Shown: positions 14,866 through 23,092 of the stretch, one piece after another
Numbering within the stretch: position 1 is the first letter of the stretch
Layout: each line of letters begins with the position of its first letter
NCBI GenBank assembly: GCA_947491605.1
Contig: CANLJW010000009.1
Span: 1 to 37,603 of the forward strand
Source of the DNA: UBA7398 sp947491605
Lineage (GTDB): Bacteria > Actinomycetota > Actinomycetes > Nanopelagicales > Nanopelagicaceae
Length of the DNA: 37,603 bases
Direction of reading: 5' to 3'
Program-made: the position numbers and the translations under genes
The notes under the pieces: generated by a model
What the model saw: the letters and a program-made list of their open reading frames with translations, nothing else
Database searches by the model: none
What the model was told of the DNA's origin: nothing

Positions 14866-15303
14866 TTATTCGGTCACACCCTCTCCTGCTTCGGCAGCTG
14901 CTTTTGCAGCTTTGCGAACTGATTCTTTAGAAGGGCGGCGGTAATTCTTATCGTCAGAAAGTACGACAGAGATTTGGCTGCTGCGCTTCAAAATTTGGAA
15001 TCCGCGACCTTGTGCACGTGGGCGGAAACGCTTCATAGTTTGGCCCTCTTCAACAAGAGCTTCAGTTACCCAAAGTTCAGAAGCATCGCGAATTGCTGGG
15101 TTCTTCTGCTTTGCGTTAGCAACTGCAGAGTTAAGCAATGTGTACACATCTTCGCTAACTGCGATCTGTGGTGCGAACTTCACAATGTTGATGGCTTCAT
15201 CTGCACGAATGCCACGAATTAAATTCACAACACGACGTGCTTTCTGAGGCGTAACGCGCAATCCGCGAACAGTCGCAGTTGCGATTAGTGGTGTATTAAG
15301 CAT
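14866..15303 (-). CDS. rplV: 50S ribosomal protein L22
   Basis: L22 extends a beta-hairpin into the exit tunnel and is a macrolide-resistance locus. The 145-residue product starts MLNTPLIATATVRGLRVTPQ and shows KARRVVNLIRG, the hairpin region TMKRFRPRAQGRGFQILKRS and a charged C-terminal tail. I chose the ATG at 15303: it overlaps the rpsS stop by 8 nt, has an AGGTGG Shine-Dalgarno 7 nt upstream and places the family core correctly. The open frame continues upstream to 15384, but that part lies inside rpsS and has no L22 similarity. Confidence 0.95.
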   Translation of the reverse strand: MLNTPLIATATVRGLRVTPQKARRVVNLIRGIRADEAINIVKFAPQIAVSEDVYTLLNSAVANAKQKNPAIRDASELWVTEALVEEGQTMKRFRPRAQGRGFQILKRSSQISVVLSDDKNYRRPSKESVRKAAKAAAEAGEGVTE

Positions 15304-15583
15304 CCTTAACCACCTTTCGGTCCTCTTGTTTAATGTGACCACGGAAAGTACGAGTTGGTGAGAACTCACCAAGTTTGTGACCAATCATCGCTTCAGTTAC
15401 ATAAACCGGAACGTGTTTACGACCATCATGTACTGCGATGGTGTGACCAATCATTGATGGCGTGATCATTGAGCGGCGTGACCAAGTCTTAATAACAACC
15501 TTGGTGCCTTGCTCATTTTGAGCATCCACTTTTTTAGAGAGGTGTTTGTCCACGAATGGACCCTTTTTTAAACTACGAGGCAT
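15296..15583 (-). CDS. rpsS: 30S ribosomal protein S19
   Basis: S19 forms a 30S head heterodimer with S13 and contacts the large subunit. The 95-residue product matches the family: MPRSLKKGPFVDKHLSKKVD, TWSRRSMITPSMIGHTIAVH, and HKLGEFSPTRTFRGHIKQED near the C-terminus. It follows rplB by 14 nt and its 3' end overlaps the rplV start by 8 nt. ATG start. Confidence 0.97.
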   Translation of the reverse strand: MPRSLKKGPFVDKHLSKKVDAQNEQGTKVVIKTWSRRSMITPSMIGHTIAVHDGRKHVPVYVTEAMIGHKLGEFSPTRTFRGHIKQEDRKVVKDA

Positions 15584-15597
15584 TTTTAAAGGGCTCC

Positions 15598-16431
15598 TTA
15601 TCGGCTCTTGTTAGCTGGACGACGACGGACAATAAGTTGATCGCTCGACTTCTTTTTACGAGTTCGAACTTCAGGCTTACCCCAAGGTGAAACCGGATGC
15701 CGGCCACCAGAAGTTTTACCTTCACCACCACCATGTGGGTGATCAACTGGGTTCATAACAACACCACGAACAGATGGGCGCTTGCCTTTCCAACGCATGC
15801 GGCCAGCTTTTCCGTAGTTAATATTTGATTGTTCTGCGTTTCCGACTTCACCGACGGTTGCACGGCAACGAACATCGATATTTCGGATTTCACCAGATGG
15901 CATACGAAGTTGTGCATATGGACCATCTTTAGCAACGAGTTGTACTGATGCGCCAGCTGAACGAGCAATACGTGCTCCACCGCCAGGGCGTACTTCGATT
16001 GCGTGAATCACGGTACCGACTGGAATGTTGCGAAGTGGCAAGTTGTTTCCTGGCTTGATATCTGCAGATGGGCCATTTTCAATCTTGTCGCCTTGTTCTA
16101 ATTTATTTGGCGCAATGATGTAACGCTTCTCGCCATCTGCGAAGTGCAAGAGTGCAATTCGAGCAGTACGGTTTGGATCGTATTCAATATGCGCAACTGT
16201 TGCAGGTACGCCATCTTTATCATTACGTAAGAAATCTATTAAGCGGTATGCGCGCTTATGTCCGCCACCTTGGTGACGAGTAGTGATCTTGCCGGATGCG
16301 TTACGGCCACCCTTGCTATTGATTGGGCGTACCAAAGATTTTTCCGGAGTTGTACGGGTAATTTCAGCGAAGTCGGCAACGCTTTGCCCGCGTGAGCTTG
16401 GCGTTACTGGTCGCAATTTACGAAGTGCCAT
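15598..16431 (-). CDS. rplB: 50S ribosomal protein L2
   Basis: L2 is needed for subunit association and peptidyl transferase assembly. The 277-residue product contains the OB-fold and SH3-like domains: GRNASGKITTRHQGGGHKRA at about 42-61, NLPLRNIPVGTVIHAIEVRP, and the conserved loop VMNPVDHPHGGGEGKTSGGR near 226-245. His231/232 in that loop correspond to the functionally critical histidine of other L2 proteins. It follows rplW by 30 nt and has a GGAGAAGGAG ribosome-binding site. Confidence 0.98.
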   Translation of the reverse strand: MALRKLRPVTPSSRGQSVADFAEITRTTPEKSLVRPINSKGGRNASGKITTRHQGGGHKRAYRLIDFLRNDKDGVPATVAHIEYDPNRTARIALLHFADGEKRYIIAPNKLEQGDKIENGPSADIKPGNNLPLRNIPVGTVIHAIEVRPGGGARIARSAGASVQLVAKDGPYAQLRMPSGEIRNIDVRCRATVGEVGNAEQSNINYGKAGRMRWKGKRPSVRGVVMNPVDHPHGGGEGKTSGGRHPVSPWGKPEVRTRKKKSSDQLIVRRRPANKSR

Positions 16432-16461
16432 GATTTCTCCTTCTCCCCTTCCCGGTTTCCG

Positions 16462-16755
16462 CTAGGAAACTGGGCCTCCGAATATGTCGATCCGTTCACC
16501 AGCAGCAATTTGAACGATTGCGCGCTTGGTATCACTACGTTTTCCAATTCCGAGACGAGTAAGTTTTCGCTTACCTTCGCGGTTCATGGTGTTTACCTTT
16601 AGAACTTTTACGCCAAAAATCTTTTCAACCGCGATCTTGATCTCGGTCTTATTTGCAGTTGGCGCAACAATGAATGTGTATTTATTTTGATCTAGCAAGC
16701 CGTATGACTTTTCAGATACGACTGGAGCGATTAATACGTCGCGATAATCTTTCAC
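16462..16755 (-). CDS. rplW: 50S ribosomal protein L23
   Basis: L23 is the exit-tunnel docking site for trigger factor and SRP. The 97-residue product has YRDVLIAPVVSEKSYGLLDQ, then NKYTFIVAPTANKTEIKIAV and GVKVLKVNTMNREGKRKL, the family's internal RNA-binding loop. The start is GTG, overlapping the rplD stop by 4 nt (GTGA), so it is likely coupled to L4. The extreme C-terminus (GGERIDIFG-like) is as in other actinobacteria. Confidence 0.96.
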   Translation of the reverse strand: MKDYRDVLIAPVVSEKSYGLLDQNKYTFIVAPTANKTEIKIAVEKIFGVKVLKVNTMNREGKRKLTRLGIGKRSDTKRAIVQIAAGERIDIFGGPVS

Positions 16756-17429
16756 GCTGACACCTCTACTTCGCTTTCACGAGCAACTGCAGTTGCAGCC
16801 TTGCCCTTTGCTGGACCGGCGATGAAATCTTTGATTGCATCGTGTGAAAAGACCACATCGTCGCTTACAACTACGTCATAAGCATTTAGTTGGTCAGCAA
16901 CGATTAAGTGAACATCTTGAACGCTACGAAGTGAGCGCCAAACATCATTTTCGCTACGAGCAACTACCACGAGAACTTTTTTACGATCTGAGAATTGTCG
17001 AACTGCAGCGAGCGCGGCCTTTGTAGAAGGAGTTGAAACAATTCCCTCAACAACGTGGATTCGCTCATTGCGTTGACGATCTGAAAGCACACCGCGAAGT
17101 GCAGCTGCGATCATTTTCTTAGGTGTGCGTTGATCGTATAAACGAGGCACTGGACCATGTGCAACACCACCGTGGCGTTGGTTAGGTGAACGAGTTGAAC
17201 CCTGACGAGCCCGACCAGTTCCTTTTTGTTTGAAAGGTTTCTTACCGCCACCACTTACTTCACCGCGGTTTTTCGCTTTATGCGAACCTTGGCGAGCTGC
17301 TGCAAGTTGTGCAGTAACTACTTGGTGGATTAGCGGAACATTTGCTTGTACATCAAAGATTTCAGTTGGAAGCGCGAAAGTTCCGGTCTTCTTTCCGGTT
17401 GCATCCTTAATATCGAGGGATAGCGACAT
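16752..17429 (-). CDS. rplD: 50S ribosomal protein L4
   Basis: L4 projects a loop into the exit tunnel and, in gammaproteobacteria only, represses the S10 operon. The 225-residue product has the loop region GGGKKPFKQKGTGRARQGST at about 61-80, the conserved HGPVPRLYDQRTPKKMIAAA, and a Rossmann-like C-terminal domain. The final 15 or so residues (GKAATAVARESEVEVSA) are a variable tail. It follows rplC by 3 nt. No E. coli-like L4-responsive leader is visible before rpsJ. Confidence 0.97.
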   Translation of the reverse strand: MSLSLDIKDATGKKTGTFALPTEIFDVQANVPLIHQVVTAQLAAARQGSHKAKNRGEVSGGGKKPFKQKGTGRARQGSTRSPNQRHGGVAHGPVPRLYDQRTPKKMIAAALRGVLSDRQRNERIHVVEGIVSTPSTKAALAAVRQFSDRKKVLVVVARSENDVWRSLRSVQDVHLIVADQLNAYDVVVSDDVVFSHDAIKDFIAGPAKGKAATAVARESEVEVSA

Positions 17430-17432
17430 GGT

Positions 17433-18128
17433 TTAAGCACCTGCCTTCGTGATGGTTTCTGAGATTGCAAACTTCGAAGCAGATCTAATGAAAACTGTGG
17501 CACCGATTGCACCAGGAATAGCACCCTTGATCAGGATGGTATTTGCAACTGGATCAACGGAGTGGATGCTGAGATTTTGTACGGTGACTTTTTCAACACC
17601 CATACGTCCCATCATTCGCTTTCCTTTAAATACGCGACCTGGTGTGGTTCGGTTACCGATAGAACCAGAGGTGCGGTGCTTGCGGTCAACACCATGTGCT
17701 GCGCCGAAACCAGAGAAGTTGTGACGCTTCATAACACCAGCAGAACCTTTACCGAGTGAGATACCGGATGCATCAATAATTTCTCCAGCAGCGAATACAT
17801 CTGCGCGTAGCTCTTGTCCTACTTGGTAGGCAGCAGCATTAGATGTGCGTAATTCAGCAACATCTTTGCGAGGGGTAACGCCAGCTTTTGCAAAATGGCC
17901 AGCTTCTGGCTTAGAAACTTTACGTGGATCAATTGCACCAAATGCAAGTTGAATCGCTTGGTAACCATCTTTTTCTACGGTGCGAACTTGTGTAACAACA
18001 CAAGGACCAGCAGATACCACAGTTACTGGGACAACTTTATTGTTGGCATCAAAGACCTGAGTCATGCCGAGCTTGGTGCCAATGATTCCTTTAATGGCAG
18101 AGCCCTTTGATTGAGTATTATTTATCAT
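17433..18128 (-). CDS. rplC: 50S ribosomal protein L3
   Basis: L3 is an early-assembly protein whose extension reaches the peptidyl transferase centre. The 231-residue product has GIIGTKLGMTQVFDANNKVV at about 15-34, SKPEAGHFAKAGVTPRKDVA, and HRTSGSIGNRTTPGRVFKGK with RMMGRMGVEKVTVQNL. The ATG at 18128 has AGGAGA upstream. It gives a polar N-terminal extension of about 12 residues (NNTQSKGSAIK) before the family core. It follows rpsJ by 10 nt. Confidence 0.97.
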   Translation of the reverse strand: MINNTQSKGSAIKGIIGTKLGMTQVFDANNKVVPVTVVSAGPCVVTQVRTVEKDGYQAIQLAFGAIDPRKVSKPEAGHFAKAGVTPRKDVAELRTSNAAAYQVGQELRADVFAAGEIIDASGISLGKGSAGVMKRHNFSGFGAAHGVDRKHRTSGSIGNRTTPGRVFKGKRMMGRMGVEKVTVQNLSIHSVDPVANTILIKGAIPGAIGATVFIRSASKFAISETITKAGA

Positions 18129-18138
18129 CTCTGATCTC

Positions 18139-18447
18139 CTAGAGCTTTATTTCAATGTCAACGCCAGCGGGTAAATCAAGACGCATCAATGAATCAACGG
18201 TTTTAGGCGTTGGGTCGATGATGTCAATTAAGCGCTTGTGGGTGCGCATCTCAAAGTGTTCGCGGCTATCTTTATATTTGTGCGGAGAGCGAATCACACA
18301 GTAAGTGTTCTTCTCTGTTGGTAGCGGCACTGGACCTGCAACCGTTGCACCAGTGCGTTCGACAGTTTCAACGATTTTCTTCGCTGAAGAGTCAATCACC
18401 TCGTGGTCATAGGCCTTAAGCCGGATGCGGATCTTCTGTCCCGCCAT
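18139..18447 (-). CDS. rpsJ: 30S ribosomal protein S10 (NusE)
   Basis: S10 is a 30S head protein and, as NusE, joins NusB and NusG in antitermination and transcription-translation coupling. The 102 residues match the family: QKIRIRLKAYDHEVIDSSAK, TGATVAGPVPLPTEKNTYCV and SPHKYKDSREHFEMRTHKRL. It is the first gene of the S10 set, with AAGGAGAAC before the ATG. The upstream 86-nt gap to tuf holds a strong hairpin. Confidence 0.98.
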   Translation of the reverse strand: MAGQKIRIRLKAYDHEVIDSSAKKIVETVERTGATVAGPVPLPTEKNTYCVIRSPHKYKDSREHFEMRTHKRLIDIIDPTPKTVDSLMRLDLPAGVDIEIKL

Positions 18448-18492
18448 TTCGTTCTCCTTTTTCTTAGTACTGCAAAATCTTTTTTAATAATT

Positions 18493-18522
18493 CGCCGAGT
18501 GGGTTTTACGCCACTCGGCGAT
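18493..18522 (-). terminator. Strong hairpin between tuf and rpsJ (partial terminator or processing site)
   Basis: A perfect 11-bp stem TCGCCGAGTGG / CCACTCGGCGA with an 8-nt loop lies 11 nt past the tuf stop. On the minus strand it is followed by AATTATTAAAAAAG, not a T-run, so it is not a textbook intrinsic terminator. On the plus strand no gene would use it. It may reduce readthrough from str to S10, stabilise the tuf 3' end, or mark an RNA cleavage point. Confidence 0.5.
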
Positions 18523-18533
18523 TACTTATTTAA

Positions 18534-19727
18534 TTACTTAGTTATTTTCGTTACTCGACCGGCGCCAACTGTGCGGCCACCTTCACGGATAGCGAAGCGA
18601 AGTCCTTCTTCCATAGCGATTGGCTGAATTAGAACTACGTTCATTTCAGTGTTATCGCCAGGCATAACCATTTCGGTTCCTGCAGGAAGAGTTACAACAC
18701 CAGTTACGTCAGTTGTACGGAAGTAGAACTGAGGACGGTAATTGTTAAAGAATGGAGTGTGACGTCCGCCTTCATCCTTTGAAAGGATGTATGCAGAAGC
18801 CGAGAATTCAGTGTGAGGTGTGATTGTTCCTGGCTTGCAAACAACCTGACCACGCTCAACATCTTCCCGCTTCAAGCCACGAAGAAGTAAACCAACGTTT
18901 TCGCCAGCTTGACCTTCATCGAGCAACTTACGGAACATTTCAACGCCAGTAACTGTGGTGGTTTGTGCATCTGGACGGATACCAACAATTTGAACTTCTT
19001 CGTTCACTTTGACGACACCGCGCTCGATACGACCGGTTACTACAGTTCCACGACCAGTGATTGTGAATACATCTTCTACTGGCATAAGGAATGGCTTATC
19101 AATTTCACGAACTGGTTGTGGAATGAATGAGTCCACAGCAGCCATGAGATCCATAATCTTTTCAGACCATGCAGCGTCGCCTTCTAGCGCTTTTAGCGCA
19201 GAGATGCGAACGATTGGAGTTGTATCTCCTGGGAATTCATACTTGCTTAGAAGTTCACGAACTTCCATTTCTACAAGTTCAAGAATTTCTTCATCGTCAA
19301 CCATGTCGGACTTATTAAGTGCAACCACGATTGAAGGAACGCCTACTTGACGGGCAAGCAGTACGTGTTCTTTTGTCTGAGGCATTGGGCCATCAGTTGC
19401 AGCTACTACAAGAATTGCACCGTCCATTTGTGCAGCACCGGTGATCATGTTCTTGATGTAGTCAGCGTGTCCTGGGCAGTCAACGTGTGCATAGTGACGT
19501 GCTTCGGTTTGGTATTCAACGTGTGCGATTGAGATGGTGATACCGCGAGCACGTTCTTCCGGCGCTTTATCGATCTGGTCGAATGCGCTTACCTCGTTAA
19601 TAGTTGGATACTTGTCGTGAAGCACCTTGGAAATCGCAGCAGTAAGAGTGGTCTTACCGTGGTCGATATGACCAATGGTGCCGATGTTTACGTGCGGCTT
19701 ATTCCGCTCGAACTTTGCCTTTGCCAC
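18534..19727 (-). CDS. tuf: Elongation factor Tu
   Basis: EF-Tu delivers aminoacyl-tRNA to the ribosomal A site with GTP hydrolysis. The 397-residue protein has the GTPase motifs GHIDHGKT (19-26), the switch I Thr region ERARGITI, DCPGHADY and NKSD, then domains 2 and 3 (TGRGTVVTGRIERG, FRTTDVTGVV, GDNTEMNVVLIQPIAMEEG). It starts with GTG after an AGGAGG Shine-Dalgarno. It is the last gene of the str group, 79 nt after fusA; no second tuf copy is in the window. Confidence 0.98.
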   Translation of the reverse strand: MAKAKFERNKPHVNIGTIGHIDHGKTTLTAAISKVLHDKYPTINEVSAFDQIDKAPEERARGITISIAHVEYQTEARHYAHVDCPGHADYIKNMITGAAQMDGAILVVAATDGPMPQTKEHVLLARQVGVPSIVVALNKSDMVDDEEILELVEMEVRELLSKYEFPGDTTPIVRISALKALEGDAAWSEKIMDLMAAVDSFIPQPVREIDKPFLMPVEDVFTITGRGTVVTGRIERGVVKVNEEVQIVGIRPDAQTTTVTGVEMFRKLLDEGQAGENVGLLLRGLKREDVERGQVVCKPGTITPHTEFSASAYILSKDEGGRHTPFFNNYRPQFYFRTTDVTGVVTLPAGTEMVMPGDNTEMNVVLIQPIAMEEGLRFAIREGGRTVGAGRVTKITK

Positions 19728-19806
19728 TGTGGTTCCTCCTAATATATTTTTCTTATTTAACTTGCCTGGTTTTGGTTTTTATTACTGGTTGGGTATTCGT
19801 TTTTGG

Positions 19807-21912
19807 TTACTCGCCGCGAATTTTCGCGATGATTTCCTTCGAAACTGCTGCCGGAACTTCGGCATAAGAATCGAATTGCATGCTGTAACTCGCGCGACCT
19901 TGAGTTCTGCTTCGTAGATCTCCGACATAGCCGAACATCTCTGAGAGCGGAACAAGTGCCTTTACGATGCGAGCACCGGAACGTTCGTCCATGGCCTGAA
20001 TTTGGCCACGACGACTATTGAGATCGCCGATGACATCACCCATGAAATCTTCAGGGGTAACGACTTCAACCGACATCATTGGTTCGAGGAGAGCAGGACC
20101 AGCAAGTTTTGCTGCTTCCTTGAACGCCGCGATACCAGCAATCTTGAAAGCCAATTCCGATGAGTCAACATCGTGATATGCGCCATCAAGAAGAGTTACT
20201 CGTACATCTGTAAGTGGATAACCAGCAAGTGGTCCACTCTGCATTGCCTCTTGGCAACCATCATCTACTGATGGGATGTACTCACGTGGAATACGTCCAC
20301 CTGTTACTTTATTTACGAATTCATATCCGCCTTCAACTGCACCAACTGGAAGTGGCTCAAGTGCGATTTGAATCTTCGCGAATTGACCAGAACCACCAGT
20401 TTGTTTTTTATGGGTGTAGTCGTGACGAGCAACTGGCTTACGAAGAGTTTCGCGATAAGCAACTTGTGGCTTACCAACGTTAGCTTCAACTTTAAATTCG
20501 CGACGCATCCGGTCTACCAGAATTTCAAGGTGAAGTTCACCCATGCCACCAATAATGGTCTGGTTGGTCTCTTCATCAGTACGAACATGGAAAGTTGGAT
20601 CTTCTTCGGCAAGACGTTGAATCGCAGTTCCAAGTTTTTCTTGGTCGCCCTTGGTCTTAGGTTCAATCGCTACGTGAATAACTGGAGCTGGGAAATCCAT
20701 TGATTCTAGAATTACTGGTTTATCTGGATCGCAAAGCGTGTCACCGGTTGTGGTTCCCTTAAGACCCATAACCGCGATGATGTCGCCAGCTTGAGCTGTC
20801 GGAATTTCTTCGCGCTTGATCGCATGCATTCGGTAAATCTTGCCGATCCGTTCTTTACGATCTTTTGTTGAGTTCAATACGCCAGAACCTGATTCCAATA
20901 CGCCGGAATAGATACGTACGAAAGTTAATTTTCCAAGGTGTGGATCGCTCATGATCTTGAAAGCTAGGCCAGAGAATGGTTCTTTTGGATCTGGTTGACG
21001 TTCAATTTCAACGGTCTTATCGCCCATTTTTGTACCAACGATTGATTTAACATCAAGTGGGCTTGGAAGGTAACGAGTTACCGCATCAAGCATTGGTTGT
21101 ACACCTTTGTTTTTGAAAGCAGAACCAGTAACAATTGGAGTTGCTTTGTCAGCCAAAGTTGCGCGACGGATACCAGCGATAATTTCAGCTTCAGAGAGAT
21201 CTTGACCGTCAAGGTACTTCTCCATGATTGCGTCATCGCAATCAGCGAGAGTTTCGATTAAATCGTGACGAGCTTTTGCAGCTTTCTCTCTAAGATATTC
21301 TGGAATCTCTTTAGTTTCATAATCTTCACCCAAAGTTGTCTCGGCAGACCAAACTAGAGCTTTCATCGCGATCAAATCAACTACGCCGATGAAGTCACCT
21401 TCAGCACCGATTGGAATTTGCAGAACGAGAGCTGTTGCATGGAGACGCTCACCGATCATTGCAACGCAACGATCAAAAGATGCGCCGGTACGGTCAAGCT
21501 TGTTGATGAAACAGATACGAGGAACGTTATAACGATCTGCTTGACGCCAAACTGTTTCAGATTGTGGCTCTACGCCAGCTACGCCATCGAATACCGCTAC
21601 TGCGCCATCGAGTACGCGAAGTGAACGTTCTACTTCAACGGTGAAGTCAACGTGTCCAGGTGTATCAATAATGTTAATTGTGTTGCCATCCCACGTACAT
21701 GTGGTCGCAGCAGATGTAATTGTGATGCCGCGTTCTTGCTCTTGTTCCATCCAGTCCATAGTGGCGGCGCCATCATGAACTTCACCGATCTTGTAGTTAA
21801 TTCCAGTATAGAAAAGGATGCGCTCGGTTGTAGTGGTTTTACCCGCGTCAATGTGCGCCATGATTCCGATATTGCGAACCTTGGCTAGGTCGATCGCTGT
21901 ATCTATTGCCAC
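19807..21912 (-). CDS. fusA: Elongation factor G
   Basis: EF-G catalyses translocation and, with ribosome recycling factor, helps split ribosomes. The 701-residue product shows GTPase motifs AHIDAGKTT (19-27), ERGITITSAATT, DTPGHVDFT and NKLDRTGA. The EF-G domains follow, with GGMGELHLEILVDRM near 465, GYPLTDVRVTLLDGAYH and RSRTQGRASYSM at the C-terminus. The start is GTG. It follows rpsG by 49 nt and precedes tuf, the standard str order. Confidence 0.98.
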   Translation of the reverse strand: MAIDTAIDLAKVRNIGIMAHIDAGKTTTTERILFYTGINYKIGEVHDGAATMDWMEQEQERGITITSAATTCTWDGNTINIIDTPGHVDFTVEVERSLRVLDGAVAVFDGVAGVEPQSETVWRQADRYNVPRICFINKLDRTGASFDRCVAMIGERLHATALVLQIPIGAEGDFIGVVDLIAMKALVWSAETTLGEDYETKEIPEYLREKAAKARHDLIETLADCDDAIMEKYLDGQDLSEAEIIAGIRRATLADKATPIVTGSAFKNKGVQPMLDAVTRYLPSPLDVKSIVGTKMGDKTVEIERQPDPKEPFSGLAFKIMSDPHLGKLTFVRIYSGVLESGSGVLNSTKDRKERIGKIYRMHAIKREEIPTAQAGDIIAVMGLKGTTTGDTLCDPDKPVILESMDFPAPVIHVAIEPKTKGDQEKLGTAIQRLAEEDPTFHVRTDEETNQTIIGGMGELHLEILVDRMRREFKVEANVGKPQVAYRETLRKPVARHDYTHKKQTGGSGQFAKIQIALEPLPVGAVEGGYEFVNKVTGGRIPREYIPSVDDGCQEAMQSGPLAGYPLTDVRVTLLDGAYHDVDSSELAFKIAGIAAFKEAAKLAGPALLEPMMSVEVVTPEDFMGDVIGDLNSRRGQIQAMDERSGARIVKALVPLSEMFGYVGDLRSRTQGRASYSMQFDSYAEVPAAVSKEIIAKIRGE

Positions 21913-21961
21913 TTTTTCGATTCCTTTTCTTTAAGCTATTTGAGTTCTAATTAAGTACGAA

Positions 21962-22432
21962 TTACCAGCGGTAATGCGCAAATGCCTTATTGGCTTCCGC
22001 CATTTTGTGGGTATCTTCACGCTTTTTCACTGCTGCGCCAAGACCGTTGCTTGCATCTACTAATTCATTTGTTAAGCGCTCTGACATCGATTTTTCACGA
22101 CGTTCACGGGCGTTATCTACTAACCAACGAAGTCCAAGAGTTGTGGCACGAGCTGCTTTAACTTCAACTGGAACTTGGTATGTAGCGCCACCAACACGAC
22201 GTGATTTAACTTCAACAGTTGGCTTGATATTGTCGAGTGCGCGCTTCAAAGTAATAACTGGATCTACTTGAGTTTTTCCGCGGCAACCTTCAAGAGCTGC
22301 ATAAACAATTCCTTCAGCAGTTGAGCGCTTTCCGTGTGAAAGAACTTTATTAATTAACGCAGTAACAACTGGTGAGTTGTAAACCGGATCAGCAACAACT
22401 GGTGACTTGGGTGCGGGACCTTTACGTGGCAT
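21962..22432 (-). CDS. rpsG: 30S ribosomal protein S7
   Basis: S7 nucleates assembly of the 30S head and lines the mRNA exit. The 156-residue product has the family core: DPVYNSPVVTALINKVLSHG, RRVGGATYQVPVEVKAARAT, ALRWL-type GLRWLVDNARERREKSMSER and the C-terminal KREDTHKMAEANKAFAHYRW. Start is ATG. It follows rpsL by 11 nt in the str operon. Confidence 0.97.
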   Translation of the reverse strand: MPRKGPAPKSPVVADPVYNSPVVTALINKVLSHGKRSTAEGIVYAALEGCRGKTQVDPVITLKRALDNIKPTVEVKSRRVGGATYQVPVEVKAARATTLGLRWLVDNARERREKSMSERLTNELVDASNGLGAAVKKREDTHKMAEANKAFAHYRW

Positions 22433-22443
22433 TTATATATCCC

Positions 22444-22818
22444 CTACTTCTTTTCTCGTTTAGTGCCGTAGCGACTACGTGATTGCTTACGATCTTTAAC
22501 ACCTTGGGTATCAAGAGATCCACGTACAATTTTGTAACGAACACCTGGCAGATCTTTTACGCGACCGCCACGAACAAGAACGATGGAGTGTTCTTGCAAG
22601 TTATGTCCTTCACCTGGAATGTATGCAGTTACTTCCATGCCGCTTGTTAAGCGAACACGTGCAACTTTTCTTAAAGCAGAGTTAGGTTTCTTTGGAGTAG
22701 TTGTGTAAACACGAGTACAAACACCGCGGCGTTGTGGTGAACCTTTTAACGCAGGCGTTGTTGTCTTATCTTTATTCTCGGCGCGGCCCTTACGAACCAG
22801 CTGCTGAATAGTTGGCAC
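22444..22818 (-). CDS. rpsL: 30S ribosomal protein S12
   Basis: S12 is at the decoding centre and is the classical streptomycin target. The start is the GTG at 22818 with GGAG 8 nt upstream, giving a 124-residue protein beginning MPTIQQLVRKGRAENKDKTT. The open frame upstream to 22968 encodes no S12 sequence. Motifs TTPKKPNSALRKVARVRLTS and GHNLQEHSIVLVRGGRVKDLP retain the two lysines whose substitution gives streptomycin resistance elsewhere, so the wild-type sensitive form is expected. It is the first str gene, after a structured leader. Confidence 0.97.
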   Translation of the reverse strand: MPTIQQLVRKGRAENKDKTTTPALKGSPQRRGVCTRVYTTTPKKPNSALRKVARVRLTSGMEVTAYIPGEGHNLQEHSIVLVRGGRVKDLPGVRYKIVRGSLDTQGVKDRKQSRSRYGTKREKK

Positions 22819-22839
22819 TACTTGTCTCCATCTCTCGTT

Positions 22840-22858
22840 CCCGACCCACGCGGTCGGG
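22840..22858 (-). promoter_or_regulatory. GC-rich hairpin just upstream of the rpsL start
   Basis: A perfect 7-bp stem (CCCGACC / GGTCGGG) with a 5-nt loop lies 21 nt before the GTG of rpsL and just 5' of its ribosome-binding site. No T-run follows, so it is a leader structure rather than a terminator. It could affect ribosome access or bind a regulatory ribosomal protein. Confidence 0.5.
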
Positions 22859-22910
22859 TGTGTCGAAATTAATTCGCAATTAACTACAGAAAAATCTGCA
22901 GATTGGAATA

Positions 22911-22953
22911 GCTCTCTCGTAAAAAAGAGCAGGGCGTGAGAGTAACTCACGCC
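22911..22953 (-). terminator. Terminator-like hairpin pair in the str leader
   Basis: On the minus strand an 8-bp perfect stem (GGCGTGAG / CTCACGCC, loop TTACT) is followed after CTGC by TCTTTTTTAC. The T-run is itself the loop of a second short stem, GCTCT / AGAGC. If transcription starts upstream this could act as an attenuator with the second stem modulating it. The distance from stem to T-run is longer than ideal. Confidence 0.4.
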
Positions 22954-23092
22954 TATAGGTAAGGTCAAAACGGTCCTTTACTCCTGCTCCCATAGAAAAA
23001 GGCCCTTTTTGCCCTCCCGACACGCCGAATTCACAAGGGATCAGAACCCACAAAGCCCTACTTTCCGCAATTTTAAGCGCACGCATCTCTGT

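Noticed and set aside
15304..15384. N-terminal extension of the L22 reading frame
   Set aside because: It lies wholly inside rpsS, has no L22 similarity, and the ATG at 15303 has a good Shine-Dalgarno and the family N-terminus.
22819..22968. N-terminal extension of the S12 reading frame
   Set aside because: S12 proteins start PTIQQLVRKG after the initiator; the GTG at 22818 gives exactly that with GGAG upstream. The extension covers leader hairpins.
22880..23086. Small minus-strand frame in the str leader
   Set aside because: It crosses the leader hairpins, has no Shine-Dalgarno, and its product is not family-like; it is unlikely to be a leader peptide but cannot be fully excluded.
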